From Qipengyuania sp. HL-TH1 (GTDB taxonomy: Bacteria; Pseudomonadota; Alphaproteobacteria; Sphingomonadales; Sphingomonadaceae), in the NCBI RefSeq assembly GCF_036365825.1, contig NZ_CP142675.1, positions 682,001-746,000 of the forward strand: a DNA stretch of 64,000 bases. Reading direction: 5' to 3'. Numbering within the stretch: the stretch's first letter is position 1; every line of letters starts with the position of its first letter. This document shows, piece by piece, positions 8,412 through 16,410 of the stretch. Under the pieces are notes generated by a model, which saw nothing but the letters and a program-made list of their open reading frames with translations, made no database searches and was not told the DNA's origin. A program made the position numbers and the translations under genes.

Positions 8412-9295
8412 TCGCGAACCACGAAACCCGGTTGGCGAGCCTCGCTGAAACCGTGGAAGCGATTGCCGACGGGTTCGATCCGCAGGACGAGAGCAGCACC
8501 ATGGAAGCGGCAGCCGCGCTCGCGCGGCTGGCCAACAACCGCAATTTTCTCGGTGACCTGCTGATCGACCATTTGCGCGAGCGGCATCGCGATACATTCG
8601 AGGACAGCGCCTACGGACCGCAGGTCATCGTGCTGTCCCCAATGGTCGGCGGCTGTTTCCTCCGCGCCAATATCTGGCCGAGCGAGGATGAAAGCTGTTT
8701 CCGCAGCAGCGGCGCGGGCAGCTTTGTCTATGGCGTGCCGCACGACCACAATTTCGATTTCCTCACTGCGGGTTATTTCGGGCCCGGCTATCGCAGCGAC
8801 TATTACGAAATCGACTACCCCTCGATCGCCGGCTACTTAGGCGAGCGCGTCGCGTTACGGTTCGTCGAACGCAGCGCGCTGCATAAGGGGCGGCTGATGC
8901 ACTACCGCGCGCATCTCGATGTGCATGCGCAGCTCCCGCCCGAGGCAACCTCGGTTTCGCTCAACATCATGCGCGTCGGGGCGGGGCAGGACTGGTTCGA
9001 CCAATATGGCTTCGACCTCGAGAGGTCGGAAGTGAGCGCGGTGCTGAACCCTTCGGCCAGCGAGACCTTCCTGCGCTGCGCAGTCGCGCTGGGCGATGCC
9101 GACGCTCTCGATTTGGCCGAAGACTTCGGACGACACCATCCCAGCGGACGGATGCGGCTGGCCTGTTTCGAAGCGCGAGCGGGCCTCGCCAGCAGCGCGG
9201 CGGAGCGCGACGCTCTGTGGCGCGAGGCTGAACTGGCGGGGGATGTCATGCTGGCACGCGAGGCGCAGGCGCGCCGCGCCCGGCTTCAGCCATAG
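8399..9295 (+). CDS. Uncharacterised protein with possible cupin/DSBH metal site
   Basis: A 298-residue protein of unknown function. A central segment reads like a double-stranded beta-helix: FVYGVPHDHNFDFLTAGYF gives an H-D-H pair (His 115, His 117), YYEIDY supplies Glu 137, and LMHYRAHLDVHAQLPPE supplies further histidines (168, 172, 176), resembling a cupin HxH...E...H set. Helical segments flank it. No signal peptide. An in-frame start at 8384 adds five residues; both choices overlap the end of the HEAT-like gene, so translation is coupled. An oxidative enzyme acting on the 50-residue peptide is a hypothesis, not an observation. Its 3' end overlaps the convergent small gene by 10 bases. 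Confidence 0.7.
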   Translation: MPRIIANHETRLASLAETVEAIADGFDPQDESSTMEAAAALARLANNRNFLGDLLIDHLRERHRDTFEDSAYGPQVIVLSPMVGGCFLRANIWPSEDESCFRSSGAGSFVYGVPHDHNFDFLTAGYFGPGYRSDYYEIDYPSIAGYLGERVALRFVERSALHKGRLMHYRAHLDVHAQLPPEATSVSLNIMRVGAGQDWFDQYGFDLERSEVSAVLNPSASETFLRCAVALGDADALDLAEDFGRHHPSGRMRLACFEARAGLASSAAERDALWREAELAGDVMLAREAQARRARLQP

Positions 9296-9447
9296 AGCAT
9301 CGCGAACAGCGCGAAGCCGAGGATCAGGAAGATCGCAGCGATAATCGCCAACGCCCGCGACAAGGCGCGTTCGCGGTGGCCCAGCCCGGTGTCGGGATCC
9401 GCACCTTCGCCGGTCACGAGGTGCCTGAGGGCGTCGATCAGCCGCAT
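9286..9447 (-). CDS. Small single-pass membrane protein (53 aa)
   Basis: A 53-codon ORF encoding MRLIDALRHLVTGEGADPD, a short charged linker and a C-terminal hydrophobic helix (about 32-51, IIAAIFLILGFALFAMLY). It lies 11 bases downstream of ruvX on the same strand and closes the pyrE...ruvX gene string. I do not recognise a family; the topology is that of a tail-anchored small membrane protein. Support is its position, length and clean hydrophobic segment. Confidence 0.55.
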   Translation of the reverse strand: MRLIDALRHLVTGEGADPDTGLGHRERALSRALAIIAAIFLILGFALFAMLYG

Positions 9448-9458
9448 CGCGGCTGGCA

Positions 9459-9947
9459 CTATAGCCCGCCGCCGGCCAGCGCGTCTATCGCGCCCTGCAG
9501 GATGATCGCGGCGGCATGGCTGTCGATCTTGGTGGCGCGTTTGGCGCGGCTCATGTCCTGCCCGATCATCGCGGCCTCGGCGCTCGAAGTCGACCAGCGC
9601 TCGTCCCATAGCAGGACGGGCAAGTGCAGCGTCTGCGCAAGATTGCGCGCATAAGCGCGGCTGGCCTGTGCGCGCGGGCCCTCGGTTCCGTCCATATTGC
9701 GCGGCAGGCCGATCACCACACCGGCAATTTTCCGCTCGGTGACGATCGTGCGCAGCGCGCCGCAATCCTTGGTGAACTTGCTGCGCGTGATGGTCTTGCC
9801 CGCGGTGGCATAACGCCAGCCGGCATCGCAGGTCGCGACGCCGATGGTCTTGGTGCCCAGATCGAGCCCGAGCAAAGCACCGCCCTCGGGCAATGCATCG
9901 CCATAGGTCAGCGCGTTGTCGGTTACGAGACCCGCGCTGCCGTCCAT
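9459..9947 (-). CDS. ruvX: Holliday junction resolvase-like protein RuvX (YqgF)
   Basis: A 162-residue RNase H-like protein. LLGLDLGTKTIGVA is the first catalytic-strand motif with its Asp, VVIGLPRNMDGTEG the second, and LLWDERWSTSSAEA the third, followed by KIDSHAAAIILQ with the terminal Asp/His. YqgF/RuvX is a conserved nuclease-fold protein linked to 16S rRNA 5' processing and to Holliday junctions. The start at 9947 lies 25 bases inside the end of the DUF3089 gene, so the two are overlapping and probably coupled. Confidence 0.93.
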   Translation of the reverse strand: MDGSAGLVTDNALTYGDALPEGGALLGLDLGTKTIGVATCDAGWRYATAGKTITRSKFTKDCGALRTIVTERKIAGVVIGLPRNMDGTEGPRAQASRAYARNLAQTLHLPVLLWDERWSTSSAEAAMIGQDMSRAKRATKIDSHAAAIILQGAIDALAGGGL

Positions 9948-11161
9948 GCTTTCACCCGTGCAATGACGTCTTCCTGCAAGTTCTTCCAGAACAGCGGGAT
10001 ATCGTAAACGTGGTAATTGCCGCCCGGCAGCACGCCTTCGCCCAGCTCGGGCGGATCTCCGATATAGAGCAGGCCATTCGCGCCGCAGCGCGCCGGGATT
10101 GCGCCCGCGACCAGTTCGCCTTTCGAAAGGGTTTCGTCGGGGACCAGCGTGCCCAGATTGGCGCTGGCGGGGGCGTCGCCATTTGCGCTGCCGGTCAGCG
10201 GATTGACGCACAATATCGGCCCGGTGCCACGCGGCTCGCCGTCATAGCCTACGGTGGCCTCGTAGCGGCGCATGATCATGTCGGCATCGCCATCGTCGGA
10301 AAAGGCCGACCAGGCGAGCAGGCATTGCGCCTGGTCCGCCGAAGCGCAGGCGGGGAAGGGCAGCGAAGGCAGATCATGCTCGACCGATACCGGCCAGCCG
10401 GGCGCGTAAACTGCGGCAATCCGCGCTTCGAGCGGCGTCCCTGCAACCCTGTCCTGCAGCAGGCGCAGGATATGCGCGGCGCCCTGGCTATGCCCGGCGA
10501 GCACGATCGGCTTGTCTTCGTCCACGCTGTCGAGGAAATAGTCGAACGCCTGCGCGACATCGGCATAGGCGGCATCGATCGCCTGCTGCGCTTCGGGCCG
10601 GTTGGTCAGGAAGGCCCCTGCCGCCGCCTGACGGTATTTGGGCGCCCACAATTCGTCCGCGCGATTGAACGGGCTGGCAAGTCCCTTGAGGAAGACGCGC
10701 GCGCGATTGTTGGTGGTCGCATCTTCGAGCGTCGCGTTCCAGTCGCCGCCCGCCTGGATATAGCTGGTCGGCGGAACGAAGAAGACCGCGAACTCGGGTA
10801 GCGCCTGCGGGTCTGCCGCTTCGCCCGTGGTCGAGGTGGTGGTCGCAAGCGGGTCGCCGCGGTCGAGGCTCTGTTCGGCAGCGGGTGCGTCGGGCGAGGG
10901 TTCGCGTCCAGCCGGGTCTGGTTGGGCGTCGGCGACCGCCGGCTGGTAGCGCGCCGGATCGCTGGTGCCGAGGCCGGGGCGCGAATACCACATCTCCGGG
11001 TCCTGGTAGGCATTGGCGTCGAGCGGCGCCTGCTCGACGAAGTCGCCACGGGGGACGAAAGCGATCTCGGTCGCTTCACGCGACCAGATCGTCAGCGCGA
11101 TCCCGCCGATGATGACCAGCACGATGCAGACCGCAATGAAGTACAGGAACTTACGCGCCAT
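9923..11161 (-). CDS. DUF3089 alpha/beta-hydrolase-like protein with N-terminal membrane anchor
   Basis: A 412-residue protein. An uncleaved signal-anchor (about 4-28, FLYFIAVCIVLVIIGGIALT) places the body in the periplasm. A low-complexity Pro/Asp/Ala linker follows, then the hydrolase-like domain with the nucleophile elbow GHSQGAAHILRLL. DUF3089 proteins are lipase-like and uncharacterised. ATG at 11161 follows GAGAGGG and overlaps the AI-2E permease stop by 11 bases; a GTG nine bases further up is possible. It is part of the minus-strand pyrE-to-ruvX string. Confidence 0.85.
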   Translation of the reverse strand: MARKFLYFIAVCIVLVIIGGIALTIWSREATEIAFVPRGDFVEQAPLDANAYQDPEMWYSRPGLGTSDPARYQPAVADAQPDPAGREPSPDAPAAEQSLDRGDPLATTTSTTGEAADPQALPEFAVFFVPPTSYIQAGGDWNATLEDATTNNRARVFLKGLASPFNRADELWAPKYRQAAAGAFLTNRPEAQQAIDAAYADVAQAFDYFLDSVDEDKPIVLAGHSQGAAHILRLLQDRVAGTPLEARIAAVYAPGWPVSVEHDLPSLPFPACASADQAQCLLAWSAFSDDGDADMIMRRYEATVGYDGEPRGTGPILCVNPLTGSANGDAPASANLGTLVPDETLSKGELVAGAIPARCGANGLLYIGDPPELGEGVLPGGNYHVYDIPLFWKNLQEDVIARVKAWTAARVS

Positions 11162-12263
11162 CTTTGGCACCCTCTCTGGTTTGGTTCTCGTTCGCCTGTT
11201 CGGCCCGGCGTTCGAGCGCGACCTTGATCATCGCCAATAGCGGATCGGCCAGAAACAGGCCGAGTATCCCGAACAATATGCCCATGATCAACTGGAACGC
11301 GAGCACCAGCGCCGGCGCCAGATCGACCGTCTTCTTGGCGATCATCGGGATGACGACATAGCCGTCGAAATTCTGCACGAAGAAATAGACCGCGATGGTG
11401 TAGATGCCCATTTCCGCCCCGCCCGAGAAGCCGACCAGCACCATCAGCGCGCCCGAGATCAGCGCGCCCAGATTAGGGACGAAGGCCAGCAGGCCGGTCA
11501 GGATCGCGAGCAGCGCCGCCATCGGCACCGCGCCGATCCCCACCAGCGGGGCGACCCAGGCGAGCATCACATAGGTGAACACTGCCTCGACCACCATGCC
11601 GAGTAGGCGCCCCGCCATCAGGCGGCGCATGGTCTGGCCCATCCGCGCAGCGGTGACGTAAAAGCGGTCGCGCTGCTCGCGTGGGAGCATCCAGGCGACC
11701 CCGCGTTCGTAGAGCTGCGGGTCGATCGCGACATAAACCCCGATCACGAGGATCAGGACGATGGTCGCCGCGCCGCCGAGAATGCCGCCCAGCGCCTTGG
11801 TGACGGTGCTGATGCCGCTGCCGATATTGCCGAGATAGTTCTGCAGCTGTGATTGGTCGACCTGGAAGCCCTGCCGGCCCGCCCAGTCGATCAGCTCGGT
11901 AATCTGCCGTTCGATGATCGCGGGAAACTGCGCCGCTTCCTGCGAAATCGTCGATCCGGCGAAATAGGCCAGCCACAGCAGGAAGGCGGCGGTGACGAAC
12001 AGAACGATCGAGACGCGCCAGACCCGCGCGATGTTGAGCGCCCGGCCAAGCAGGCGCGCGCCGCCATCGATCATCGAGGCGAAGACCATGGCGCCGAAGA
12101 TCACCAGCAAAGGGCGGGCGATCCAGATCGCCAGCGCCACTGCGCCGACCACGCCGACCCATACGATGGCACGGGCAACCTCGTGACGGATACGTGGATC
12201 GTTGATCCGCGAAGGGCTGGTGCCGAGGTCCTGGTCGTGAATGTCCTGCGTCTCGTCGGCCAT
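11151..12263 (-). CDS. AI-2E/PerM family permease
   Basis: A 370-residue polytopic membrane protein of the AI-2E transporter (TqsA/PerM/YdiK) superfamily, with about eight hydrophobic helices. Characteristic are the long cytoplasmic/periplasmic segment around 85-150 and the C-terminal ILGLFLADPLLAMIKVALE element. Members export quorum-sensing AI-2, protons/sodium or other small solutes; the substrate here is unknown. It follows lepB by 23 bases. In many alphaproteobacteria rnc and era occupy this place after lepB. Confidence 0.88.
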   Translation of the reverse strand: MADETQDIHDQDLGTSPSRINDPRIRHEVARAIVWVGVVGAVALAIWIARPLLVIFGAMVFASMIDGGARLLGRALNIARVWRVSIVLFVTAAFLLWLAYFAGSTISQEAAQFPAIIERQITELIDWAGRQGFQVDQSQLQNYLGNIGSGISTVTKALGGILGGAATIVLILVIGVYVAIDPQLYERGVAWMLPREQRDRFYVTAARMGQTMRRLMAGRLLGMVVEAVFTYVMLAWVAPLVGIGAVPMAALLAILTGLLAFVPNLGALISGALMVLVGFSGGAEMGIYTIAVYFFVQNFDGYVVIPMIAKKTVDLAPALVLAFQLIMGILFGILGLFLADPLLAMIKVALERRAEQANENQTREGAKDGA

Positions 12264-12286
12264 GCGCGCCCCTTCGTTTCAGGACC

Positions 12287-13165
12287 CTAGCGCTCGGAAG
12301 CGGCTTTTCGTTCCGCAATGGCGGGACGCAGGGTCGACCAGGCGCGGCCTTCGCGCAGGCTTGTCCACCAGCTCACCGGATTGAGCGAGGTGGTGCCGTC
12401 GAGCGAGAAGGTGATGAATTCGGCGCGCCCGCCGATGTTTTCGAGCGGGATCGGGCCGAGCAGGCCGCGCGAATGGTTGAGCTCGCGACTGTCGGCCGAA
12501 TGGTCGCGATTGTCACCCATCACGAAAACGTGATCGTCCGGCACCGTGATTTCGGCGAAATTGTCGAGTTCCTGGGTCTGGTGGTCGATCACCAGATAGG
12601 TCGCCCCATTGGGCAGCGTCTCGCGCATCACCGGTACGCGGCAGACGGGCGTGCCGGCGGCGTTCTCCGCGCGGAAATCGTCGAAGCCGAAGCCATCGCA
12701 GCGCGAATTGGCATCGAGCGGCAGCGCGATGGCAGGCTCGACCTTCTGTTCGACCGGCGCGCCATTGAGGATGATGCGGCCGTTCTGCACCGCGATCCGG
12801 TCACCGGGCAGCGCAACCACGCGCTTGATGTAATCCTCGTCGCGCTCGGGATGCACGGGAATGACGATGTCGCCATATTCGGGCGTCGATCCGGCAATTC
12901 GCCAGTCACCGCGCGGGGCGAGGTGGAAGCTGATCGAGCTCCAGTTCCAGCCATAGGGATATTTGCTCACCACCAGCCGGTCGCCCACCAGCAGATTGGG
13001 CATCATCGATTCCGACGGGATATAGAACGGCTTGGCGATGAAGCTGTGAAAGGCGAACACCGCCAGCAGCATCAGCGCAAGCCCGCGAATTTCCGCGATC
13101 CAGTCGACCTTGTCGTCGGATTTCTTGTCGGATGTCTTGTTCACTGCCGTAGCACCGGTGGTCAC
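12287..13165 (-). CDS. lepB: Signal peptidase I
   Basis: A membrane-bound serine peptidase that removes Sec/Tat signal peptides on the periplasmic face. After one N-terminal membrane helix ([19 protein letters not shown]) come the catalytic-Ser box [10 protein letters not shown], the box with the general-base Lys [14 protein letters not shown], and the C-terminal box [13 protein letters not shown]. About 292 residues if translation begins at GTG 13165, which overlaps the acpS stop (GTGA); a GTG at 13144 would trim seven residues. Part of the acpS-lepB segment conserved in alphaproteobacteria. Confidence 0.94.
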   Translation of the reverse strand: MTTGATAVNKTSDKKSDDKVDWIAEIRGLALMLLAVFAFHSFIAKPFYIPSESMMPNLLVGDRLVVSKYPYGWNWSSISFHLAPRGDWRIAGSTPEYGDIVIPVHPERDEDYIKRVVALPGDRIAVQNGRIILNGAPVEQKVEPAIALPLDANSRCDGFGFDDFRAENAAGTPVCRVPVMRETLPNGATYLVIDHQTQELDNFAEITVPDDHVFVMGDNRDHSADSRELNHSRGLLGPIPLENIGGRAEFITFSLDGTTSLNPVSWWTSLREGRAWSTLRPAIAERKAASER

Positions 13166-13563
13166 TTGGGTAGGGCCTCGATGATGACGTAGGCCTGCGC
13201 CCATGGATGGTCGTCGGTGAGGGTGAGATGAATGCGCGTCTCATGGCCGTGCGGCACCATTTCCGCAAGCACGATCGCCGCGCCCCCGGTCAGCGCCAGC
13301 GTGGGTGCGCCCGATTGCGCATTGACCACCCCGATATCCTTCATGAACACGCCGCGGCGGAACCCTGTACCGACTGCCTTGGAGAACGCCTCCTTGGCGG
13401 CGAAGCGCTTGGCGTAAGTGCCCGCGATGGTGAAGGGGCGGCGGCGGGCCTTGGCACGCTCGATCTCGGTGAAGACGCGCTGCTCGAAGCGTTCGCCGAA
13501 CCGGTCGAGCGAATTCTGGATCCGCTCGATATTGCACAGGTCGGAGCCAAGGCCGATGATCAT
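13162..13563 (-). CDS. acpS: Holo-[acyl-carrier-protein] synthase
   Basis: A 133-residue AcpS, which transfers 4'-phosphopantetheine from CoA to acyl carrier protein. [15 protein letters not shown] carries the Mg-binding Asp, and [18 protein letters not shown] carries the second metal-binding Glu and the CoA-phosphate-binding Lys. The length is typical. Start and stop both overlap their neighbours by 4 bases, placing it tightly in the pdxJ-membrane protein-acpS-lepB operon. Confidence 0.95.
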   Translation of the reverse strand: MIIGLGSDLCNIERIQNSLDRFGERFEQRVFTEIERAKARRRPFTIAGTYAKRFAAKEAFSKAVGTGFRRGVFMKDIGVVNAQSGAPTLALTGGAAIVLAEMVPHGHETRIHLTLTDDHPWAQAYVIIEALPK

Positions 13564-13808
13564 GCTCGGGGTTTCCAGGTACAGATCGGTGTGCCGGCGA
13601 AGTGGTTGATCAGGCGCCGGCCGATTTCAGCGAAAAGCCCTGCGACCAGGACCAATCCCACTGCCGGCAGCGCGAGTTCGTCCCAGCTGGATCCCGCGCT
13701 GTCATCGCCGTGCAGATTCGCGAGGATGACGAGCGGAACCACGACCAGGAACAGCACGAAGGTGGTCCGTATCGACCGCCAGATGTTCAAGGCATTGTCG
13801 AGCGACAC
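13560..13808 (-). CDS. Small two-helix membrane protein between pdxJ and acpS
   Basis: An 82-residue protein with two hydrophobic helices ([18 protein letters not shown], about 15-32, and [19 protein letters not shown], about 45-63). It starts with GTG directly at the pdxJ stop and overlaps acpS by 4 bases, so it is translated within this operon. I do not recognise a family; being locked between two biosynthetic genes supports that it is expressed, but says nothing definite about its role. Confidence 0.7.
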   Translation of the reverse strand: MSLDNALNIWRSIRTTFVLFLVVVPLVILANLHGDDSAGSSWDELALPAVGLVLVAGLFAEIGRRLINHFAGTPICTWKPRA

Positions 13809-14549
13809 CTAGCGCGCCTCGTCCATCAGGTCGCGCATCCGGCGCACTGCGGTTTCCAGCCCGACGAAAACCGCTTCGCCAACAAGATAATGCCCGATGT
13901 TGAGTTCGGCGAGTTCGCGGATGGCGGCAACGGGCTTCACGTTCTCATAGGTCAGGCCGTGCCCGGCATGCGGCTCGATCCCCATCTCGCGCGCCAGCCG
14001 GGACATGGCCGCAATCCGCTCAAGCTCGCGCGCCTCGCGGTCGTGATCGCCGTCGAGACCCGCATGCGCATATTCGCCGGTGTGGAATTCGACCACGGGC
14101 GCGCGCAAGCGCTGCGCTGCTTCGAGCTGCCGCTCGTTCGCTTCGATGAACAACGAGACGCGGATGCCGTTGTCGGACAGCTTCCCGACGATCGGGGCGA
14201 GCTGGTTGTGCAGCCCGGCAGCATCGAGCCCGCCTTCGGTGGTGCGCTCTTCGCGTTTCTCGGGGACGATGCAGGCGGCATGCGGCTTGTGCGCAAGGGC
14301 GATCGCCAGCATCTCTTCCGTGCCTGCCATCTCTAGGTTGAGCGGGAGATCGGTCGCCTTCTGTATCCGTTCGAGATCGTCATCGCGGATATGCCGCCGG
14401 TCCTCGCGCAGATGCGCAGTGATCCCGTCGCCGCCCACCGCCGCGACGATTTCCGCCGCGCGCACCGGGTCCGGATGATCGCCGCCGCGCGCATTGCGGA
14501 TAGTGGCGACGTGGTCGATATTGACCCCGAGGCGCAAGGGAGCACTCAC
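13809..14549 (-). CDS. pdxJ: Pyridoxine 5'-phosphate synthase
   Basis: A 246-residue PdxJ, the TIM-barrel enzyme that condenses 1-deoxyxylulose 5-phosphate with 3-amino-2-oxopropyl phosphate in PLP synthesis. LRLGVNIDHVATIRNARGGD at the N-terminus, THPDPV-type PDPVRAAE next to it, HLREDRRHI, and GHGLTYENVKPVA near the C-terminus are family signatures. It overlaps pyrE by 4 bases and abuts the small membrane gene. The pdxJ-acpS association is conserved in proteobacteria. Confidence 0.96.
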   Translation of the reverse strand: MSAPLRLGVNIDHVATIRNARGGDHPDPVRAAEIVAAVGGDGITAHLREDRRHIRDDDLERIQKATDLPLNLEMAGTEEMLAIALAHKPHAACIVPEKREERTTEGGLDAAGLHNQLAPIVGKLSDNGIRVSLFIEANERQLEAAQRLRAPVVEFHTGEYAHAGLDGDHDREARELERIAAMSRLAREMGIEPHAGHGLTYENVKPVAAIRELAELNIGHYLVGEAVFVGLETAVRRMRDLMDEAR

Positions 14550-15127
14550 GCCGCGCGGCTGCCCGGCTTGGTCACCCCGATCGCCGCCAGTTCGGCGGGC
14601 ACTTCGCCTTCGGCATAGGTCGGGAAATTGATGTCGACGAGCGGGAAGAAGGGTACGCCGAGATCGGCGGCGCCATTGCTGCGATCGACCAGCGCGACCT
14701 CGGCGATCACTTCGCCGCCCTCACGCGCAACCGCGGCGATCGCTTCACGGCTGGAGAGCCCGGTGGTGACCACGTCCTCGACCATCAGCACCTTGGCGCC
14801 GGGCTCGAGCCGGAAGCCGCGGCGCAGGTGGAACTCGCCCTCGGGCCGTTCGAGGAACATCGCGTCCTTGCCCAGCGCGCGGCCCATTTCCTGACCGATG
14901 ATGATCCCGCCCATAGCGGGGCTGACCACCACATCGATCCGGCTGCGAATATCGCGCGGGATCTTCTGGGCGAGCGCAAAGGCGAGGCGTCCTGCGCGGT
15001 CGGGGTTCATCAGCACGCGCGCGCATTGCAGGTAGTGTCCGCTGTGGCGCCCGCTGGACAGCTTGAAATGGCCCTCGAGCAGCGCTTCGCTGGCCCGGAA
15101 CTCGTGGAGGATTTCTTCATCGGTCAT
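14546..15127 (-). CDS. pyrE: Orotate phosphoribosyltransferase
   Basis: A 193-residue PyrE, which makes orotidine 5'-monophosphate from orotate and PRPP. The PRPP-binding loop is VLMVEDVVTTGLSSREAI; DVVVSPAMGGIIIGQEM is the second phosphate-contacting element and SSGRHSGHYLQ the N-terminal orotate-site region. ATG at 15127 (MTDEEILHEF) is chosen over an upstream reading to 15187 that has no homology-like sequence. First gene of the minus-strand string; transcription starts in the 212-base region shared with ctaC. Confidence 0.95.
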   Translation of the reverse strand: MTDEEILHEFRASEALLEGHFKLSSGRHSGHYLQCARVLMNPDRAGRLAFALAQKIPRDIRSRIDVVVSPAMGGIIIGQEMGRALGKDAMFLERPEGEFHLRRGFRLEPGAKVLMVEDVVTTGLSSREAIAAVAREGGEVIAEVALVDRSNGAADLGVPFFPLVDINFPTYAEGEVPAELAAIGVTKPGSRAA

Positions 15128-15339
15128 GATGCTGTGGTCCAAAGCGTCTCGCGCGCGATTGCGCAAGAGGCAAAGGCGCTTGCACATTTTTATCGGCCAG
15201 CCGCTTGAGGCATACGCAATCCCTGCCTATAGGGCGGGCGCAATCGGGCCCTTGCATGGGGCGCGTCCCGCCACGCAGCGCGGGATTTGCCCCAGCCACA
15301 GGCCCCGAACGAGACACGACACGAAAGAGTGCCACGACG

Positions 15340-16380
15340 ATGAAGAACTTCGGCTCCCTCCACGGGTTCCACCGGATTGTCGCCAGCCTGGCGATGGCGG
15401 CGATGCTGGCTTTCGGCGCGCAGGCCGCGGCGGCGCAGGACGCTGCCGAATCTGCGGCGACCGAACAGCTTGAAACGCTCGACCCGGCGGTTGCCGCCGA
15501 CGCATCGAGCGAAGATGTGGCTGCCGGTGCAGGCGCCTATACGCCGATGAAGCCGACCGAAGGCAAAGGCATGCCGGTTGCGGGTGCGATCGACGTGCAG
15601 TCGCAGTTCTCGCCGATCGGCAAGCAGGCCAACGGGCTGCACATCGCCCTGGTATGGATCATGGCGATCATCAGCATCTTCGTCCTGCTGCTGTTCCTCT
15701 ATGTCATCGTGCGCTTCAACAAGCGCGCCAATCCGGTGCCTTCGAAGACCAGCCACAACACGCTGATCGAAGTGATCTGGACCGTCGTTCCGGCGCTGAT
15801 CCTGCTCGGCATCGCCGTGCCGTCGATCGGCCTGTTGAGCGCGCAGTACAAGACGCCCCCCAAGGATGCGATCACCATCAAGGCGATCGGCTACCAGTGG
15901 TACTGGGGCTATGCCTATCCCGACAATGGCGATTTCGAAGTCGTTTCGAACATGCTGACCGAGGAAGAGGCCGAAGCGAGCGGTGAACCGCACCAGCTGG
16001 CAGTCGACAACCGCATGGTCGTCCCCGCCGGCGTGCCGATCCGTCTGCAGACCACTGCTGCCGACGTGATCCACTCCTTCGCGGTGCCGAGCCTGTGGTT
16101 CAAGCTCGACGCCGTTCCGGGTCGTCTCAACGAGAAGCTGCTGCTGATCGAAGAACCCGGCGTCTATTACGGCCAGTGTTCGGAACTGTGCGGCGCGCGC
16201 CACGGCTATATGCCGATTGCGATCGAAGCACTGCCGATGGCGCAGTACAATGCCTGGGTTCTGGCGCAGGGCGGCACCGTCGCCGGTGCCGCAGACGCCG
16301 CGGCTTCGGTCGCGCCGCTGCAGGAACCCGAAAGCTCGGTTCCCGGTGCACCCGGTGCCGGCGCCGCCCCGACCGCTTAA
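15340..16380 (+). CDS. ctaC: Cytochrome c oxidase subunit II (CuA)
   Basis: A 346-residue aa3-type oxidase subunit II. An N-terminal signal peptide (ends near AAAAQ, about residue 33) is followed by two membrane helices (about 103-125 and 143-165) and a periplasmic cupredoxin domain. The electron-entry Trp region is GYQWYWGYAYP. The binuclear CuA ligands are His 245 (DVIHSFAVPS), Cys 280, Glu 282, Cys 284, His 288 and Met 291 (CSELCGARHGYM). The tail is Ala/Pro-rich. The start at 15340 is the first with a plausible signal peptide. First gene of the oxidase cluster; 30 bases precede ctaD. Confidence 0.96.
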   Translation: MKNFGSLHGFHRIVASLAMAAMLAFGAQAAAAQDAAESAATEQLETLDPAVAADASSEDVAAGAGAYTPMKPTEGKGMPVAGAIDVQSQFSPIGKQANGLHIALVWIMAIISIFVLLLFLYVIVRFNKRANPVPSKTSHNTLIEVIWTVVPALILLGIAVPSIGLLSAQYKTPPKDAITIKAIGYQWYWGYAYPDNGDFEVVSNMLTEEEAEASGEPHQLAVDNRMVVPAGVPIRLQTTAADVIHSFAVPSLWFKLDAVPGRLNEKLLLIEEPGVYYGQCSELCGARHGYMPIAIEALPMAQYNAWVLAQGGTVAGAADAAASVAPLQEPESSVPGAPGAGAAPTA

Positions 16381-16410
16381 GATTTACGATTAGCTCGAGA
16401 GTATAGCACG

